Assembly: GCF_902859945.1 (NCBI RefSeq)
Contig: NZ_CADIKL010000011.1
Coordinates: 1-64,000, forward strand
Reading direction: 5' to 3'
Origin: Paraburkholderia caffeinitolerans
GTDB taxonomy: Bacteria > Pseudomonadota > Gammaproteobacteria > Burkholderiales > Burkholderiaceae
Length of the DNA stretch: 64,000 bases
Positions 37,838 to 47,211 of the stretch are shown in pieces. The position numbers and the translations under genes were made by a program. Position 1 is the first letter of the stretch. Each line of letters begins with the position of its first letter. Under the pieces are notes generated by a model. That model worked only from the letters and a program-made list of their open reading frames with translations, was not told where the DNA came from and did not search any database.

Positions 37838-38611
37838 ATGAGCGAAGTATTGAAGCATTTCAGCCTGAACGGACGGCGCGCCCTGATCACCGGCTCCGGG
37901 CGCGGCATCGGCCTGGCGCTGGCACGCGGGCTGGCGCGCGCCGGCGCCGCTGTCGTCATCAATGACCGGGTCGAGCGCAAGGCCGCCACCGTCGCGGCGC
38001 AACTGCGCGATGAAGGCCTCGACGCCGATATCTCGGTTTTTGATGTGACAAGTCGCGAAGCCGTTTCAGCGGCGGTCGACGCGATCGAGCAGCGCATCGG
38101 CGCGATCGATATTCTTGTGAACAATGCCGGCGTCCAGCGCAGGGCTCCGCTCGACACCTTCGCGGCCGACGATTGGAGCGAGCTGCTGCGCGTCAATCTG
38201 GACGGCGCGTTTCACGTTTCGCAGGCGGTCGCGCGCCACATGTTGCCGCGCGGGCGCGGGAAGATCATCAACATCTGTTCGGTACAGGGCGAGTTGGCGC
38301 GGCCCGGCATCGCGCCGTATGCGGCGTCCAAGGGCGCCATCCGCATGCTCACGAGGGGCATGTGCGCGGACTGGGGCGGCCGCGGCATTCAGGCCAACGC
38401 GCTCGCGCCCGGCTACTTCGAGACCGAACTGAACCGCGCGCTCATCGACGACCCCGACTTCTCTGACTGGCTTTGCAAGCGCACGCCAGCGGGCCGCTGG
38501 GGCCGGGTCGAGGAACTGTGTGGGGCCGCGGTGTTTCTGGCGTCGCCCGCGTCGGACTTCGTCAACGGGCAAACGCTCTTTGTCGACGGCGGCCTGACCA
38601 GCGTGGTGTGA
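37838..38611 (+). CDS. Short-chain dehydrogenase/reductase (gluconate 5-dehydrogenase-like)
   Basis: 257 residues. Classical SDR: cofactor motif ITGSGRGIGLALA, NNAG motif, catalytic serine in INICSVQGE and YAASK (Tyr and Lys). NDR near residue 45 suggests cofactor discrimination. Close in look to gluconate 5-dehydrogenase/IdnO enzymes. First gene of a run with a 2-hydroxyacid dehydrogenase, an AroE-like enzyme and an MHS transporter; polyol, sugar acid or quinate-like substrates are possible. Confidence 0.85.
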   Translation: MSEVLKHFSLNGRRALITGSGRGIGLALARGLARAGAAVVINDRVERKAATVAAQLRDEGLDADISVFDVTSREAVSAAVDAIEQRIGAIDILVNNAGVQRRAPLDTFAADDWSELLRVNLDGAFHVSQAVARHMLPRGRGKIINICSVQGELARPGIAPYAASKGAIRMLTRGMCADWGGRGIQANALAPGYFETELNRALIDDPDFSDWLCKRTPAGRWGRVEELCGAAVFLASPASDFVNGQTLFVDGGLTSVV

Positions 38612-38639
38612 CCAGCGTGGCGTGAGCAGCGTGGTGTGA
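38598..38639 (+). repeat. Three tandem copies of a 14-bp unit across the SDR stop codon
   Basis: The unit CCAGCGTGGTGTGA occurs three times in a row with one mismatch each in copies 2 and 3. The first copy includes the TGA stop of the SDR gene, so the later copies each supply an additional TGA-like end in the 3' region. Probably a slippage product. Confidence 0.85.
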
Positions 38640-38771
38640 GACTGGCCGCGCGCTCAATTCCGGCACTTCACGATGCCATCACTGCCGGCGGGCGTGGCGA
38701 TTTCGCCCGATTTTCTCCCGCTGGCAATCAAATCATTCGCAAGCAGATCATTCGAAACGAGGAACACGAAC

Positions 38772-39764
38772 ATGGCAACACCGGGCAACGTACGCAGGAA
38801 CGTCGTGGCTTTTCGCAAGCTTCCGGATGACCTGCTCGAACGCATCCAGACGCGGCACGAGGTGAGCGTTGCCGACCCGCGGCGCGCCGACGAGTTGCCG
38901 CGCTTTCGCGAGCTGCTGCGGGACGCGGACGGACTGATCGGATCGAGCTTCAAACTGGGCGCGGAAGATCTGGCGCGCGCGCCGCGTTTGCAGGTGATTT
39001 CGAGCATTTCGGTCGGCGTCGACAACTACGACCTCACTGGCCTCAAGCAGCGCGGCATCACGCTGTGCCATACCCCCGGCGTGTTGACTGAGACCACGGC
39101 GGATACTGTTTTCGCGCTGATCATGGCCACCTCGCGGCGTCTGGTCGAACTGTCTAACCACGTGCGCGACGGCAAGTGGACCCGCAACATCGGCGAAGAC
39201 CTGTTCGGCTGGGACGTCCACGGCAAGACGCTCGGCGTGCTCGGCTTCGGCCGCATTGGTCAGGCGGTGGCGCGCCGCGCCGCGCTCGGGTTCGGCATGC
39301 CGGTGGTGTTCCACGATCCGTTCGACGTGCGCGTGCCGCAAGCGCTCGCGGGGCACGCGGTGCGCGCCTCGTTCGAAGCCGTGCTCGAGCAAGCGGACAT
39401 CGTCGCGCTGACCCTGCCGCTTTGCGACGAAACACGCGGCCTGATGGACGCCAACGCATTTGCGTCGATGAAGCGGGGCGCGATTTTCGTGAACGGCTCG
39501 CGTGGCGCGATCGTGCGCGAGGACGCGCTCCTTGCCGCGCTCGACAGCGGCCACCTGCGCGCCGCCGGACTCGACGTGTTCGCCGTCGAACCGCTGGCGC
39601 AGGATTCGCCGCTGCGCACGCATCCGCGAGTCACGCCGTTGCCGCACATCGGCTCGGCAACGCACGAAACGCGCCGCGCGATGGCCGAGCTTGCGACCGA
39701 GAACCTGCTGCGCGTGCTCGATGGCGAAGCGGCCATCTCCGCATTCGACCTTTCAACGATTTAA
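38772..39764 (+). CDS. D-2-hydroxyacid dehydrogenase (GhrB/2-ketogluconate reductase-like)
   Basis: 330 residues. Cofactor motif LGVLGFGRIGQAVARRA. Catalytic triad: Arg in NGSRGAIV, Glu in GLDVFAVEPL, His in PLPHIGSATH. The family reduces glyoxylate, hydroxypyruvate and 2-ketogluconate. It follows the SDR gene by 160 bases and precedes the AroE-like gene by 7, so the last two are co-transcribed. Confidence 0.88.
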   Translation: MATPGNVRRNVVAFRKLPDDLLERIQTRHEVSVADPRRADELPRFRELLRDADGLIGSSFKLGAEDLARAPRLQVISSISVGVDNYDLTGLKQRGITLCHTPGVLTETTADTVFALIMATSRRLVELSNHVRDGKWTRNIGEDLFGWDVHGKTLGVLGFGRIGQAVARRAALGFGMPVVFHDPFDVRVPQALAGHAVRASFEAVLEQADIVALTLPLCDETRGLMDANAFASMKRGAIFVNGSRGAIVREDALLAALDSGHLRAAGLDVFAVEPLAQDSPLRTHPRVTPLPHIGSATHETRRAMAELATENLLRVLDGEAAISAFDLSTI

Positions 39765-39771
39765 CCCGACC

Positions 39772-40587
39772 ATGCCCCATTCCATTCCAGCGCTGTGCGG
39801 ATCGCTTGCCGGCCAGCCATTCACGTTCAACGTCAAGGTGCACAACGCCGCCTATCGCGTGCTAGGCGTGGACTATACGTTTGTCAGCTTCGGCGTCGAG
39901 GACATTGCGGGCGCGGTCAACGCGATGCGCACGCTCGGCATTCGCGGGCTGAACGTCACGATGCCGCATAAGCAAACCGTGATGGCCCATCTCGATGCGC
40001 TCGACGAGACCGCGCGCGCAATCGGCGCGGTGAACACCATCGACAATCGCGACGGGCGGCTCACCGGCTACAACACGGACTGCGAGGGCGCCGTGCGCGC
40101 GCTCGAAGAAGTCACGTCGCTGGCCGGCCGCCGCATCGCGCTGCTCGGTGCGGGCGGAGCCGCCCGCGCGATCGCGTGGGGCGTGCAACGCGCTGGCGCG
40201 CACGTGACCGTATTCAATCGCACTGTGTCGCGCGCCCGCGCGCTGGCCGAGGACTTCGGCCTGACCTGCGGCGGCGATCTGGGCGCGTTCGATCCCGCCG
40301 GCTTCGATGGCGTGGTCAATGCGACTGCAGCGGGCTTTCGCGCGCCGGATGTCAATCCGTTGCATGCGCAACAACTTGCACCGCATCTGTTCGTGATGGA
40401 TGCGGCCTTTATCCCCGTGCGTACGAAGCTGATACGCGATGCCGCCGCCATCGGCTGCCGGGTGGTCGATGGAACGCGCATGCTGTTGCATCAGTTCTGC
40501 GGCCAGGTCGAACTCTATACCGGCAAGCAGGCGCCCATCGACGCGATGAGCGCCGCCTTGCTCGACGAAATCGCCCGGGTCGGCTAG
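39772..40587 (+). CDS. Shikimate dehydrogenase-like protein with altered substrate site
   Basis: 271 residues. The AroE catalytic pair is kept (Lys67 in NVTMPHKQ, Asp103 in NTDCEG), as is the nucleotide loop LLGAGGAARAI. However, the N-terminal substrate loop normally reading HSxSP before HN is replaced by TFNVKVHN and is shorter, so the two serines that hold shikimate are missing. This resembles the AroE-like side families rather than the biosynthetic enzyme. With an SDR, a 2-hydroxyacid dehydrogenase and an MHS transporter it probably serves catabolism of a quinate/shikimate-like or other cyclic hydroxy acid. Confidence 0.82.
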   Translation: MPHSIPALCGSLAGQPFTFNVKVHNAAYRVLGVDYTFVSFGVEDIAGAVNAMRTLGIRGLNVTMPHKQTVMAHLDALDETARAIGAVNTIDNRDGRLTGYNTDCEGAVRALEEVTSLAGRRIALLGAGGAARAIAWGVQRAGAHVTVFNRTVSRARALAEDFGLTCGGDLGAFDPAGFDGVVNATAAGFRAPDVNPLHAQQLAPHLFVMDAAFIPVRTKLIRDAAAIGCRVVDGTRMLLHQFCGQVELYTGKQAPIDAMSAALLDEIARVG

Positions 40588-40701
40588 CCGGGGCGTCGCG
40601 TAACGAAGCAGCAAGACGGAGCCAGAGATCCAGCACCTCGCATCAAGACGAGGGCGGATCATGACCTGCTCCGAAGCAGCACCCAATCTGGAGGAGACGA
40701 G

Positions 40702-42129
40702 ATGAAGCACCCCCATACCATCGCCGCTGCCCCGAGCTTCGGCCAGAAGCACGCCGACCTGCCCCGCCAGGCGGTCAGCACCGCCGACCTGTACCGCGCG
40801 GCATGGGCCGCATCCCTTGGCAGCGCGCTCGAGTACTACGACTTCGCGCTGTATAACCTCGCTTCGGCGCTGATCTTCGGGCCGCTGTTCTTCCCGACGA
40901 GCGATCCCGGCATCGGACTGATCGCAAGCTTCGGCGCGTACTTCCTCGGTTTCGCCATCCGCCCGGTGGGCGGCATCATCTTCGGCGCGCTCGGGGATCG
41001 CTATGGGCGCAAGTTCGTCCTCACGGCGACGATCCTTTTGATGGGTCTTGCAAGCACGCTGATCGGCCTGCTTCCCACCTATGCCAGCGCCGGCATCTGG
41101 GCGCCTATCCTGCTGGTTGGCTGCCGCTTGTTGCAGGGACTCGGAGCGGGCGCGGAGCAAGCAGGAGCCGCGGTGCTGATGGCCGAGTACGCGCCTGCGC
41201 AACGTCGCGGGTACTTCGCGGCCTTGCCGTTCATGGGCGTGCTGCTCGGCACGGTGATGGCGGCCGCGATCTACTTCGCGCTGGTACGCGTCGAGGACCT
41301 TTCGCAGAGCTGGCTCTGGCGCGTGCCGTTTCTGCTCAGCGCCGTCATCATTGCAGTGGCGGTCTGGATTCGCCTGAAGCTCAAGGAGTCGCCGTCTTTC
41401 GCGAGACTCGAAGCGCGCAAGCAGGTCAAGGACAGCCCGTTGAAGCATCTCGTCAAACATTCGAAGCCGGCGCTCCTCAAGGTGATCGGCCTGCGGATGG
41501 CGGAAAACGGCGGGTCGTCGATCTATCAGTCGCTCGCCATCAGCTACATGGTGACGGCAACCGGGCTCAAAGGACCGATCGGGCCGGTGGCGCTGCTGCT
41601 CGCGGGCATTTCGGGCGCGCTCGTCATTCCGTTCGCCGGCATGCTGAGCGACCGGTTCGGACGCGTGCCAGTCTACCGCGCCTTCGCTGTCTATCAACTC
41701 GTGCTGGCCTTCCCGACCTGGTGGGTGCTGAGCCTCGGCAATGCCACCGCAAGCATCGCGATGCTTTGCGTCACGCTGGCCGGTGTCTGGGGCATGTTCG
41801 CGACTCAGGGTGCGCTGCTTCCGGAACTCTTCGGCGCACAACACCGTTACGCCGGCGTCGCGGTGGGCCGCGAAATGTCGGCGGTCATCGCTGGCGGTGT
41901 GGCGCCGCTCATCGGCGCATCGATCATCGCTTGGGCGACCGCGCATTGGGGTGGCGCGCAAGGCACGATTCTGGCGTGGATTCCGCTTGCGGCGTATGTG
42001 GCGGTCCTCAGCCTGATCGGTGTGTGGACAACCTTCCACACGCCGGAAACGCGCGGCCGCGACCTCGATGATCTGCAAGACGCTTCGCAAGAGCCGGCCG
42101 CTTCGGGTGAGGCGCGCGCGGCGCGCTGA
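40702..42129 (+). CDS. MHS-family MFS transporter (ShiA/ProP-like)
   Basis: 475 residues, 12 predicted spans. The metabolite:H+ symporter signature is seen in ALEYYDFALYNLAS and the loop motif GALGDRYGRKFVL between spans 2 and 3. A long central loop is followed by the second half with GMLSDRFGRVPVY. MHS carriers import shikimate, alpha-ketoglutarate, citrate, dicarboxylates or betaines. Genomic linkage to the AroE-like gene (114 bases) favours a shikimate/quinate-type substrate. Confidence 0.88.
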   Translation: MKHPHTIAAAPSFGQKHADLPRQAVSTADLYRAAWAASLGSALEYYDFALYNLASALIFGPLFFPTSDPGIGLIASFGAYFLGFAIRPVGGIIFGALGDRYGRKFVLTATILLMGLASTLIGLLPTYASAGIWAPILLVGCRLLQGLGAGAEQAGAAVLMAEYAPAQRRGYFAALPFMGVLLGTVMAAAIYFALVRVEDLSQSWLWRVPFLLSAVIIAVAVWIRLKLKESPSFARLEARKQVKDSPLKHLVKHSKPALLKVIGLRMAENGGSSIYQSLAISYMVTATGLKGPIGPVALLLAGISGALVIPFAGMLSDRFGRVPVYRAFAVYQLVLAFPTWWVLSLGNATASIAMLCVTLAGVWGMFATQGALLPELFGAQHRYAGVAVGREMSAVIAGGVAPLIGASIIAWATAHWGGAQGTILAWIPLAAYVAVLSLIGVWTTFHTPETRGRDLDDLQDASQEPAASGEARAAR

Positions 42130-42270
42130 TCTCGGCGGCCGCGACGTCGTGGACCTACCTGATCTTGCGCATGCTGTCGCAGCAAAGCGAGCGTTACCGG
42201 CGCCTTGCCGTTCTAGTGAACCTGCAAACAGGAAGCTTTCAGACCACGACGCCCGCGAAGCCGCCTCGCT

Positions 42271-43143
42271 TCAAAACGCGCCGCTGCGCGAATCGGCGCC
42301 CTTTTGATAATGACGGTTGGTCTGTTGCGGATTGCGGTTCACCAGAGGTCGCGCGTAAAGCGGATGATGCAGACTCCGCACTTCGTGTTCGAGTTCGAAA
42401 CAGCGCGCACCGGACTCCGGATTCACGATGCTGGCAAAGCGGAACTGGTGCGGTTCTTCGCGATAAGCCACGCCGTGCGCGGCCAGACGCGCATACGGCC
42501 CGGAAAAGCGAGCGGCATAAATAGCGATGTGATGCCCGTCGTATTCCGGAATTGCGTCCTGCGTTTCCGCATATAGCAGTTGCTGATGCGTGCCGATGTC
42601 GATCACCGCGCACGGCAGTCCGCCGTGGTCCTTCACGTCCACGGGCGTGCCGAAAACATCGTGATAGAAGCCGGCAATCCCGGCAGCACTGCCGACCGGA
42701 ACGTCGAGCTTGACGAACGCCATTCCCAGATCGATTTTCGACCAGGGCGCCGAGGCCGGCCGGCGCTGGGGGTCGAGGCAGTGATAGCGATTCCCCCACG
42801 GACAGGTCACTTCGACGTGGTCCGTGTGTTCGGTCCAGCCGAACCGGGTATTGCCGAGCAGGGGCGCAACCGCCTGCAATCGCGCGACGAGCGCATCCCG
42901 CTCGCCGACCACGATACCGACACTGCCGCGTAGACGCTGCGCTTTTCCAGTCGGCAAATGAATCTGCGATCGACCGATATTGATCCACATATTGTCGACA
43001 CCGGTCATCATGAACGGGTCGCGCGTGAGCCCAAGTCCGCTGACGTAAAAGGCGGTGGCGAGAAGCGGGTCGGGAACCCGGAGATTGACGTGCTCGAGCA
43101 GTACCAGGTTACCTGTATCGTCGTCTGTGTAGAGGTGATCCAT
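42271..43143 (-). CDS. Two-domain VOC-family protein
   Basis: 290 residues from the ATG at 43143. Two glyoxalase/bleomycin-resistance modules: residues ~12-130 (LLEHVNLRVPDPLLATAFYV) and ~140-265 (GMAFVKLDVPVGSAAGIAGF, later DGHHIAIYAARFSG). The layout resembles bicupin-like VOC enzymes such as extradiol dioxygenases, but a full metal triad is not obvious. It converges on the MHS gene. Function unknown. Confidence 0.72.
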   Translation of the reverse strand: MDHLYTDDDTGNLVLLEHVNLRVPDPLLATAFYVSGLGLTRDPFMMTGVDNMWINIGRSQIHLPTGKAQRLRGSVGIVVGERDALVARLQAVAPLLGNTRFGWTEHTDHVEVTCPWGNRYHCLDPQRRPASAPWSKIDLGMAFVKLDVPVGSAAGIAGFYHDVFGTPVDVKDHGGLPCAVIDIGTHQQLLYAETQDAIPEYDGHHIAIYAARFSGPYARLAAHGVAYREEPHQFRFASIVNPESGARCFELEHEVRSLHHPLYARPLVNRNPQQTNRHYQKGADSRSGAF

Positions 43144-43457
43144 GGGGTCTACGTTGCGATCCGGGGCTTTCGAAGCATTCAGATTCGCATGTTTGCGTCG
43201 CTCCGTCGAGTCAAACCGATCTTGCGTGATATGACGAACTCGATCACCGGCGCTCGAACATTGCGCGCTCATTGCTCGACGACAAGAACGCGGCGACGGC
43301 CCGCAGAACGCGTGTCCGGATACCTCCTGCAACGATGCAGGCAACGCACGCTCGTCTAACAAATTATTCAATCGAAAGCTTATTGAAGGGATAGGAATGG
43401 TGATTAAACCGGCCCACCCAGGAACATCACCTAGATAAATCTGATTGACGAGTCCTA
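43144..43457. other. Left part of the 485-base intergenic region before the GH28 gene
   Basis: No gene supported here; a leftward promoter for the VOC gene should lie near its left end. The right part of the region holds the two palindromes listed separately. Confidence 0.45.
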
Positions 43458-43469
43458 TGTCGTCTGACA
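43458..43469. promoter_or_regulatory. TGTC-N4-GACA operator-like site upstream of the GH28 gene
   Basis: TGTCGTCTGACA is a symmetric site of the kind bound by GntR/FCD regulators of sugar-acid catabolism. It lies 160 bases before the polygalacturonase start. Regulator not identified. Confidence 0.4.
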
Positions 43470-43496
43470 ACAATAACAAGCGCGATCGAGCCGGCC

Positions 43497-43528
43497 GCGA
43501 CGGACCGATCGACTGATCGGTCCGTCGC
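43497..43528. promoter_or_regulatory. Strong 14-bp-stem hairpin/palindrome
   Basis: Perfect arms GCGACGGACCGATC and GATCGGTCCGTCGC around a 4-base loop GACT. There is no U-tract on either strand, so a classical terminator is unlikely; a leader hairpin, Rho-dependent pause or regulator site for the GH28 gene are options. Confidence 0.6.
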
Positions 43529-43628
43529 AAAACCGCGCACCTCCCGTTCGCACCAGCGCCGCCTCGCGGTCCATGGCCGCCAGGAATCCAGCCGCCCTCC
43601 CAGCAATACAATAAGGAGTACAAACTCA

Positions 43629-45821
43629 ATGGCAACGCACGATCAAGAGGACACCCCGCTCCCCATGGCCCGCACCGCTGCGCCCGCCTCCCCCGGCCGC
43701 CGCGCATTCATGGCCTTCGCGGGCGCATCAGCGGGCGCCAGCCTCCTGGCGGTCAGTCGCGGGGCGGCGGCGAACTCCATGCTTTCGATCGCGTCCACTC
43801 CGCCAGGCCTGTCTTCGGCAAACCCCGGCCACCCTGCCGCGCAAGACCCGATCTGGGGCCCGGGCGGCCAGGCCACGGTCATCATGAAAAGGCTGGGCCA
43901 CGTCGATCGCGCGCTGTTCCCCCACGCCGAATTTCACGTCATGAGCTATGGCGCGCGCACGCTCCCCGCCACCGCGTTGCTTGCATCGACCGCGTGGCCG
44001 GGCGGCAAGATTCCATGGGTGACCGGCGGCACCGAGCAAGCCGCGCACCCGACCAGCGACCTTCAAAGTCCCGGCTCGGGCGTGATGGTGCCGTGCGACT
44101 ACACGGGCACGCAGTACGACTCGTGCGCCGCGTTCAATGCCGCGATCGTCGACGCGAATCGCGCCGGCGGCGGCCGTGTGGTGGTGCCGGCGGGCAACTG
44201 GTATTGCGGCGGTCCAATCGTGCTCTTGAGCCATGTGAACTTCCACCTGGAATCGGGCTGTACGATTTATTTCAGCCCGAACCCGGCCGATTACGCCAAA
44301 CACGGCCCGTACAAAACGGCGAACGGCAATCTGTATCACACGCGCTGGCAGGCCAACGATTGCCTGAATTTCGGTTCGCCGGTCTATGCCTTCGGCCAGA
44401 CCAACATTGCCCTGACCGCTGACGACAACACCTGCGTCCTGAACGGTCAGGCGATGACACCGATGCAGTTGAGCAGCCAGCCCCCCACCTCATGCTGGTG
44501 GACCTACAAGGGCAGCAGCAACACGTATGGCTGCGCCGGTTCATCGACGCCGTCGCAGGCTTATGCGAATCCAAACAACGTCGCACTGACCAGCCTCCCT
44601 GCGTCCCTGATCCAGAATCCCCAGGCGAACGTGAACTTCACGAATCCGGCTGGCATGACGACTTCGCTGATGGACCTGCTGACGGGCACGGGCTGGAACC
44701 AGGACCAGAACTATCTGCCCGCGCTCTCCGAGTTGCGCGTGCCGGTCGAGAACCGCATCTTCGGCAACGGCCACTACTTGCGCCCGTGCATGGTCGAGTT
44801 CATTGGCTGCAAGAACGTGCTGATGCAGAACTACCACACGCAAAACACGCCGTTCTGGCAGCACCATCCCACCAACTGCACAAACGTGGTGATCGACGGC
44901 GTGTTCGCGGACAGCGTGGGCCCGAATAACGACGGTTTCGATCCGGACGCGTGCGACCATGTGCTGGTGCAAAACGTTCAGTTCAATACCGGCGACGACT
45001 GCATCGCGATCAAATCGGGCAAGTACCTCGACACCCAGTACGGCCCGATGCAGAACATCGTCGTACAGAACTGCACGATGCAAAGCGGCCACGGCGGCCT
45101 GACGATCGGCAGCGAAATGAGTGCGGGCGTGCGCAACGTCTACGCCCGCAATCTGACCATGGAGAACAAGAACTGGGCGACCAATCCGCTGAATATCGCG
45201 CTGCGGTTCAAGTCCAACATGAACCGCGGCGGATACATCACCAACGTCTGGATCAATGGCGTGACGCTGGCCAACGGCGTAAACCTCGCCGGCAAGTACG
45301 GCGGCGGCGCGCTCGGCGCCGCGATCAGTCCGATCACCGGCCAGGGCACCACGGGTCTCGCGAAAAATCCGTCCACCGGCCAGGGCGGCGTGATCACGTT
45401 CGACTGCGACTACAGCCCGGCCGGCGATGCGGTGCGCTGGACGCCTTCGGTCATCAGCAACATCAACATCACGAACGTGACTGCAAGCAACGTGTCGGGC
45501 GCGGTGTCGTATTCGATGCCATCGGGGTTCATCGCCGGATCGAACTCCTGCTTCCAGGCCATCGTCATGCAAGGCCCGGAGGCGGTCGACTACAACGGCC
45601 CGCAGCCAATGCCGAGCGTGAGTCCGATCAGCGGCGTCACGATCTCGAACTGCAACCTGGGCAACCCGGTATGCACGGGCGCGGTGCCGACCACCCCTTC
45701 AACGTCCGCGGCGGCCGCGCCGGGTCCGGTCTTCGCGAGCAATGTGAGCGGAATCACGCTGACCAATGTGGTGATCGCCGGCACGACGTACAACACGTCG
45801 CTGAGCGCACCGGCGACCTGA
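43629..45821 (+). CDS. GH28 polygalacturonase-like enzyme, Tat-exported
   Basis: 730 residues. A twin-arginine signal (PGRRAFMAFAGASAGASLLA, about residues 22-41) precedes a catalytic right-handed beta-helix. GH28 motifs are in order: NNDGFD, NTGDDCIAIKSG (catalytic Asp pair), SGHGGLTIGSEM (His), then RFKSNMNRGG. NND instead of NTD is a variant of the first motif. The enzyme probably cleaves galacturonan or a related uronic-acid polymer outside the cytoplasm, from chain ends judging by inserts. Long size and a Ser/Thr/Pro-rich C-terminus suggest extra beta-helix turns. Confidence 0.88.
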   Translation: MATHDQEDTPLPMARTAAPASPGRRAFMAFAGASAGASLLAVSRGAAANSMLSIASTPPGLSSANPGHPAAQDPIWGPGGQATVIMKRLGHVDRALFPHAEFHVMSYGARTLPATALLASTAWPGGKIPWVTGGTEQAAHPTSDLQSPGSGVMVPCDYTGTQYDSCAAFNAAIVDANRAGGGRVVVPAGNWYCGGPIVLLSHVNFHLESGCTIYFSPNPADYAKHGPYKTANGNLYHTRWQANDCLNFGSPVYAFGQTNIALTADDNTCVLNGQAMTPMQLSSQPPTSCWWTYKGSSNTYGCAGSSTPSQAYANPNNVALTSLPASLIQNPQANVNFTNPAGMTTSLMDLLTGTGWNQDQNYLPALSELRVPVENRIFGNGHYLRPCMVEFIGCKNVLMQNYHTQNTPFWQHHPTNCTNVVIDGVFADSVGPNNDGFDPDACDHVLVQNVQFNTGDDCIAIKSGKYLDTQYGPMQNIVVQNCTMQSGHGGLTIGSEMSAGVRNVYARNLTMENKNWATNPLNIALRFKSNMNRGGYITNVWINGVTLANGVNLAGKYGGGALGAAISPITGQGTTGLAKNPSTGQGGVITFDCDYSPAGDAVRWTPSVISNINITNVTASNVSGAVSYSMPSGFIAGSNSCFQAIVMQGPEAVDYNGPQPMPSVSPISGVTISNCNLGNPVCTGAVPTTPSTSAAAAPGPVFASNVSGITLTNVVIAGTTYNTSLSAPAT

Positions 45822-46039
45822 AGTCCGGCGCCCCCGGCAGGCGGGCCGCGCTCGATGGCAAGGCTTATCAGCGCGGTTGTATGAACGACATGCGCGGCGC
45901 GATGGTGCCGCCGCGCACACGGCTTGATAGGATCGGTCCTTAACGCATATAGCGCACAAACCGCACTCGCCTCGCGAACATCGATCTTTACGAACGTTCC
46001 CGGATTGGATCGGTGCATGAAACCGGAGGCCGTCGAAGC

Positions 46040-46684
46040 GTGAACCAGATCTTGCATATCGAGTGCAGCCCGCGCGGCGACGCCTCGGTCAGTAGCCAGG
46101 TGACGCGCTACGCCGTCGAGTCGCTGCTGGGCGAAAACCCCGACGCACGCGTGCTGCGGCGCGATCTCGGCAACGCGCCGCCGCCACACCTGAGCGCGGA
46201 ATTCGTCGACGCCATGCTGATCGCGCCCCATGCGCGCAACGCCGCGCAACACGACGCCCTCGCGCTTTCGGAAAAATTGATCGCCGAACTCGAATTGGCC
46301 GACGTGGTCGTGATGGGCACGCCCATGCACAACTACGGCGCGCCTTCGGGGCTGAAAGCCTGGTTCGATCACGTCATGCGCCTCGGGCGCACCTTCACCA
46401 TGACCGCGCAGGGCAAGATCGGCTTGCTCAGGGACCGCCCCGTGATGGTCGCGGTCTCCTCGGGCGGGCTCTTCACCTGGGGCGGCGCCGCGCGCCAGCC
46501 CGACTATCTCACGGGCTACATTCGCGCGGTGTTCGGGACCATCGGCATACGCAATGTCGAGTTCGTCACCGTCGAAGGCATCAGAAACGGCCCCGAGCAG
46601 CAAGCCATCATGCTCGCCAGCGCGCGCCGCTGGATCGACGCGAATATTGTCGCGCTCAAACGCAGGCAGCCACGGGGCATTTGA
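46040..46684 (+). CDS. azoR: FMN-dependent NADH-azoreductase
   Basis: 214 residues from the GTG at 46040, which has GGAGG upstream; an ATG 27 bases earlier is in frame. Flavodoxin-like fold with VNQILHIECSPRGDASVSSQ (FMN phosphate loop) and MGTPMHNYGAPSGLKAWFD, the AzoR hallmark, then VSSGGLF. It reduces azo and quinone compounds with two-electron steps. It probably forms a transcript with the AhpD-like gene 58 bases downstream. Confidence 0.9.
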   Translation: MNQILHIECSPRGDASVSSQVTRYAVESLLGENPDARVLRRDLGNAPPPHLSAEFVDAMLIAPHARNAAQHDALALSEKLIAELELADVVVMGTPMHNYGAPSGLKAWFDHVMRLGRTFTMTAQGKIGLLRDRPVMVAVSSGGLFTWGGAARQPDYLTGYIRAVFGTIGIRNVEFVTVEGIRNGPEQQAIMLASARRWIDANIVALKRRQPRGI

Positions 46685-46742
46685 GCGCCTGGCCTCGCCG
46701 CACAACCGTTTTACCTTACCCACTCTCCGAAATGGAGCCTTC

Positions 46743-47198
46743 ATGCCGGAACGTATTTCGTTTGGACAACTACCTACTCGCATGCTCGAAACCGTGCTGG
46801 GCGTCGAGCAGTATGTGAACACCGCAGGCCTCGACTTCAAGCTTCTGGAGCTGGTCCGCGCGCGCGTTTCGCAACTCAACGGCTGCGCGTATTGCCTCGA
46901 CCGCCATATCAAGGAAGGGGTTCATGCGGGGGAGGATCCGCTGCGCTTCAATCTGCTGCCGGTCTGGCATGAGACCCCGCACTTCTACAGCGCGAAAGAG
47001 CAGGCTGCGCTGCGCTGGGCCGAGGCGCTCACGCTGATCAGCGAGAACGCCATCGACGAAGAACTCGTCAAGGCGACTTACGAACATTTCGACCGCAACG
47101 AACTCGCGAACCTGACGCTGGCAGTTGCGCAGATCAACACGTGGAACCGGCTCGCGAAGCCGTTTGCGTGGGAAGCGGGGGTGTTTCAGGCGGGTTGA
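46743..47198 (+). CDS. AhpD-like carboxymuconolactone-decarboxylase-family protein
   Basis: 151 residues. The redox motif is NGCAYCLDRHIKEG (CxxC with the proton-relay His), typical of alkylhydroperoxidase AhpD-type proteins in the CMD family. It starts MPERISFGQL with a GGAG ribosome-binding site. With the azoreductase it suggests a quinone/peroxide or electrophile defence pair. Confidence 0.88.
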   Translation: MPERISFGQLPTRMLETVLGVEQYVNTAGLDFKLLELVRARVSQLNGCAYCLDRHIKEGVHAGEDPLRFNLLPVWHETPHFYSAKEQAALRWAEALTLISENAIDEELVKATYEHFDRNELANLTLAVAQINTWNRLAKPFAWEAGVFQAG

Positions 47199-47211
47199 GG
47201 CTTGCCCCCGC

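Noticed and set aside
39772..40587. The biosynthetic shikimate dehydrogenase aroE
   Set aside because: The substrate-binding serine loop is missing and the context is a catabolic gene run with a transporter.
39862..42090. A 742-codon open frame on the minus strand
   Set aside because: Antisense to the AroE-like and MHS genes; arginine-rich composition typical of a mirror frame.
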